Part shown: positions 5,673 through 7,742 of the stretch, in pieces
Position numbering within the stretch: position 1 is the stretch's first letter
Layout of the letters: every line of letters starts with the position of its first letter
Assembly: GCA_003218815.1 (NCBI GenBank)
Contig: QHON01000197.1
Location: forward strand, 1-7,742
Direction of reading: 5' to 3'
DNA length: 7,742 nucleotides
Source of the DNA: Verrucomicrobiota bacterium
GTDB taxonomy: Bacteria > Verrucomicrobiota > Verrucomicrobiia > Chthoniobacterales > UBA10450
Translations under genes and position numbers: made by a program
Notes under the pieces: model-generated
What the model was told of the DNA's origin: nothing
The model's input: the letters and a program-made list of their open reading frames with translations, nothing else
Database searches by the model: none

Positions 5673-7223
5673 ATGGAGTTCGAATACGACGTCGTGATCA
5701 TCGGCGGCGCGTTTTCTGGCGCCGCGACCGCGCTCATGCTCAAGCGGAAACGGCCCAAAGCGCGCGTCCTCGTCATCGAAAAAACAGCCGAATTCGATCG
5801 CAAAGTCGGGGAATCGACTACCGAAGTGAGCAGTTGTTATATGACCCGAATTTTGGGGCTGACCCACTATCTCGGTCATCATCAGCTCGCAAAACAGGGT
5901 TTGCGCCTGTGGTTTTCGAATCGTCCGGACCAGTCTTTCGACGATTGCGTCGAAGTTGGTTCACGTTATCAAAGTCGTTTGCCCGGCTTTCAGGTTGATC
6001 GCGCGAAACTTGATTTGCATATGCTCGAACTCGCAGTGGAAGCCGGCTGCGATCTCTGGCGCCCAGCCAAGGTAATGAAGTGCGAGTTGAACGGGGGAGA
6101 CGGGCAAACGGTGAATGCCGTCGTCAATCTTAGTCAGCGCAGCATCGCTTGTCGTTGGATCGTGGACGCCACAGGACGCGCGGCCATGTTGGCACGGAAG
6201 CTGGGACATTTTCGCCAAAACGAGGAACACCCGATCAACGCAGTCTGGGCGCGGTTCAGGGACGTCAAGCAATGGGACAGCTACGAATGGCGAGAACGCT
6301 TTCCCGAATACGCCAACCGTGTTCACACCAGCCGTGAATGGGCCACCAATCACTTGTTCGGACGGGGTTGGTGGGTCTGGATCATTCCCCTCCAGGGAGG
6401 CGATGTCAGCGCAGGCATTGTTTATGACAATCGTATTTTCAAGCTTCCGGAAGGACCAAGCTTGGGCCAACGGCTGCATGCACACATTCTCAGCAATCCC
6501 GTAGGTCACGAAATCTTTAGCCAGGCACGCGTGATCGAGGGGGACGTGCATGCCTTGTCGATGTTGCCATATCACAGTGAAAAAGTTTGCGACCAGGGCT
6601 GGGCGACGGTAGGCGACGCGGCCGGCTTTATCGATCCCCTTTACAGTCCGGGCCTCGATTTTTGCTCTTACACGTCTTACTACGTGGCCGATTTGCTGGC
6701 GCGGAGCTTAGCGGGCGAAGAGGTCGCGGATCAGATTCGTTATTATAACCAGCAATATCCGATCACCTATCGTTTCTGGTTCGAGAGTTTATATAAAAAC
6801 AAGTACTACTACATGGGCGATGCCGATCTGATGTCGGCTGCGCTCTTGCTCGATGTCAGCAGCTATTATCTCAGCCTGGTCAGGACCACTTACCGCGATC
6901 CCGAGCATGAATTTCTTAACCTTCCATTTGGCGGTCCCGGCGGCCGATTCGCCGCCAGAATGATGAAGTTTTACAATCGCCGCCTGGTGGCGCTTGCGAA
7001 ACGACGATGGGCCACCGGGTACTATGGCAGACGAAACTCTGGATGGAGGGAACTTTACGATGGATTTGTTCCGGACGCCCGCGTTTGGAAGCAAATCTGG
7101 CGAGGCTTGCGGCGTTGGTGGAAGTGTGAGCTCATCAATTTAACATTGATGTTCAGTGCGCGAGCCGTGGTTTCAGTGACTCAGCCTTCACCAACGGCTC
7201 CAACTGAAACGTGCGAAGTGTAA
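5673..7223 (+). CDS. FAD-dependent oxidoreductase of the flavin-halogenase (tryptophan halogenase-like) superfamily
   Basis: The protein has 516 residues from ATG 5673; the frame opens at TTG 5634, but the FAD fold starts right after MEFEYDVVIIGG, so ATG is preferred. Residues 7-25 are the dinucleotide-binding fold with GGAFSGAA. KVGES (44-48) is the conserved loop of flavin halogenases and related enzymes. DATGR (165-169) and GDAAGFIDPLYSPGLDF (314-330) are the second and third FAD contacts. WWVWIIP includes the WxWxIP pattern (234-239) that marks flavin-dependent halogenases and is absent from ordinary monooxygenases. Lys74 in LAKQGLRLWF is in about the right place for the catalytic lysine. 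The last 190 residues form an aromatic, basic, probably helical domain of unknown role. Many proteins with this layout are annotated only as oxidoreductases, so halogenation is unproven. No carrier protein, reductase or biosynthetic gene lies beside it to reveal a substrate. Confidence 0.85.
   Translation: MEFEYDVVIIGGAFSGAATALMLKRKRPKARVLVIEKTAEFDRKVGESTTEVSSCYMTRILGLTHYLGHHQLAKQGLRLWFSNRPDQSFDDCVEVGSRYQSRLPGFQVDRAKLDLHMLELAVEAGCDLWRPAKVMKCELNGGDGQTVNAVVNLSQRSIACRWIVDATGRAAMLARKLGHFRQNEEHPINAVWARFRDVKQWDSYEWRERFPEYANRVHTSREWATNHLFGRGWWVWIIPLQGGDVSAGIVYDNRIFKLPEGPSLGQRLHAHILSNPVGHEIFSQARVIEGDVHALSMLPYHSEKVCDQGWATVGDAAGFIDPLYSPGLDFCSYTSYYVADLLARSLAGEEVADQIRYYNQQYPITYRFWFESLYKNKYYYMGDADLMSAALLLDVSSYYLSLVRTTYRDPEHEFLNLPFGGPGGRFAARMMKFYNRRLVALAKRRWATGYYGRRNSGWRELYDGFVPDARVWKQIWRGLRRWWKCELINLTLMFSARAVVSVTQPSPTAPTETCEV
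7162..7210 (+). other. Two interlocking inverted repeats at the 3' end of the halogenase-like gene
   Basis: GAGCCGT-GG (7162-7170) can pair with CCAACGGCTC (7191-7200, one bulge), and GTTTCAGT (7170-7177) with ACTGAAAC (7203-7210). The order is A-B-A'-B', so the two stems compete or, less likely, form a pseudoknot. No T-run follows. It lies in the coding tail just before the stop. Confidence 0.35.
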
Positions 7224-7308
7224 GATAAATCGACCGGTATTGGCTGCGCGGCGATTCGGAGCCAACCGCCCAGCGCTCAAATCATAGGTCAAACCTCAAA
7301 CATCAAAA
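7224..7308. other. Convergent intergenic spacer with short TCAAA repeats
   Basis: This 85-base gap lies between two convergent genes. It contains a weak stem (GGTATTGGCT at 7236-7245 against AGCCAACC at 7260-7267, with an AT bulge and a 14-base loop) without a T-run, and four TCAAA units (7277, 7289, 7296, 7303). A transcription end is expected here from orientation, but no convincing terminator is seen. Confidence 0.35.
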
Positions 7309-7742
7309 TCATTGCAGCAATTTTCCGTAAACGTGAAATACGCGAGCGAAACCGCCCACGAACTCCTGATCCTTTTGAAATTCGAAGGCGCGTTTCGCCG
7401 GGATCCACTTCAGCTCGCGCGGCCCGTCGGGATGATTTGAATCGTAGGAGAGGTAGCGATCGGTTCCATCTGGTGCGCGAGCCCCTTTGTGTGCATAAAC
7501 GAGCACGGAGTGATTGATATGCAGCGTGGGAAAATCGGAGAGAAAGGCAACGAAAAAGTCGCCGCGGCCGAGCGTACGCTCGAGTTCCTCGTGCGTCTTT
7601 TCCTGATAACTTTTGCTGTGCAGATAGAACATTCGGAAATTGCCGGGCCGCAGATAAGCCGTCCAGCCGAGCCCGATATTTCTTTGCATTAGTCGCGTGC
7701 GCGCCTGGCTTATGTCGCGCAAATCGCGGTAACCGGGAAAAA
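7309..7742 (-). CDS. Unknown protein, C-terminal part only; possible papain-like fold
   Basis: The gene stops at TGA (minus strand 7311-7309) and its frame is open to the right edge, so the N-terminus is outside the window. A TTG at 7722 is in frame, but the codons before it (reading FPGYRD) are also coding-like, so it is probably not the start. The 143 visible residues include DFFVAFLSDFPTLHINHSVL, then VYAHKG, RYLSYDSNHPDG and GGFARVFHVYGK. A histidine in an H-x-V-L-x-Y strand, followed by a Y-D-x-N-x-P turn, resembles the second half of papain-like or C39-like cysteine peptidases; the cysteine would be upstream and cannot be checked. The family is not recognised. It converges on the halogenase-like gene. 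Confidence 0.7.
   Translation of the reverse strand, partial: FPGYRDLRDISQARTRLMQRNIGLGWTAYLRPGNFRMFYLHSKSYQEKTHEELERTLGRGDFFVAFLSDFPTLHINHSVLVYAHKGARAPDGTDRYLSYDSNHPDGPRELKWIPAKRAFEFQKDQEFVGGFARVFHVYGKLLQ

Noticed and set aside
5961..6575. A 204-codon open frame on the minus strand inside the halogenase-like gene
   Set aside because: The + frame carries all FAD motifs across this stretch; the antisense frame shows no recognisable domain.
7277..7307. Four TCAAA units as a CRISPR-like or tandem repeat array
   Set aside because: The units are 5 bases with uneven spacing (12, 7, 7); this is simple AT-rich spacer sequence.

Overview
The window looks like a piece of a soil-type Verrucomicrobiota (Chthoniobacterales-like) chromosome. 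This placement is an inference from protein flavour: a Pro/Lys/Ser-rich membrane-tethered amidase, an uncharacterised secreted protein, and an ARRRG-type NagA. There is no rRNA or marker gene to confirm it. I see no tRNA, rRNA, CRISPR array, insertion sequence or phage gene. Genes are densely packed, and no stretch over 300 bases lacks a gene.

Layout, left to right. (1) A secreted protein of unknown function on + (7-1137). (2) A minus-strand pair: a YihY/BrkB-family membrane protein (3408-2491), then a membrane-anchored zinc amidase of the PGRP/Amidase_2 type (2494-1205), which starts inside the previous stop codon (TTGA overlap). (3) Divergent from these, a glycosyltransferase of the MGDG-synthase/GT28 type on + (from GTG 3473). 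(4) Facing it tail to tail, nagA (N-acetylglucosamine-6-phosphate deacetylase) on - (from ATG 5550). (5) Divergent from nagA, an FAD-dependent halogenase-like oxidoreductase on + (5673-7223). (6) Facing it, a minus-strand gene of unknown function that runs off the right edge (7309-7742).

The most notable observation is damage in the middle. Both the glycosyltransferase and nagA lose roughly 20-30 codons near their 3' ends together with a frameshift. The proper C-terminus of each is still present in another frame. The restored stop codons, TAA 4467-4469 for the glycosyltransferase and TAG on the minus strand at 4468-4466 for nagA, overlap tail to tail. The native gene ends are therefore intact and only internal segments are missing. 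Two such lesions lie within about 300 bp. Either the locus is decaying or the assembly dropped short segments here; the sequence alone cannot decide.

Several genes touch the cell envelope: the amidase acts on peptidoglycan, NagA processes amino-sugar phosphate, the glycosyltransferase probably builds glycolipid, and YihY is an inner-membrane protein. Only the YihY-amidase pair shows operon structure. I did not find a convincing new multi-gene system. The candidates for novelty are the unknown secreted protein, the halogenase-like enzyme, and the paired lesions.
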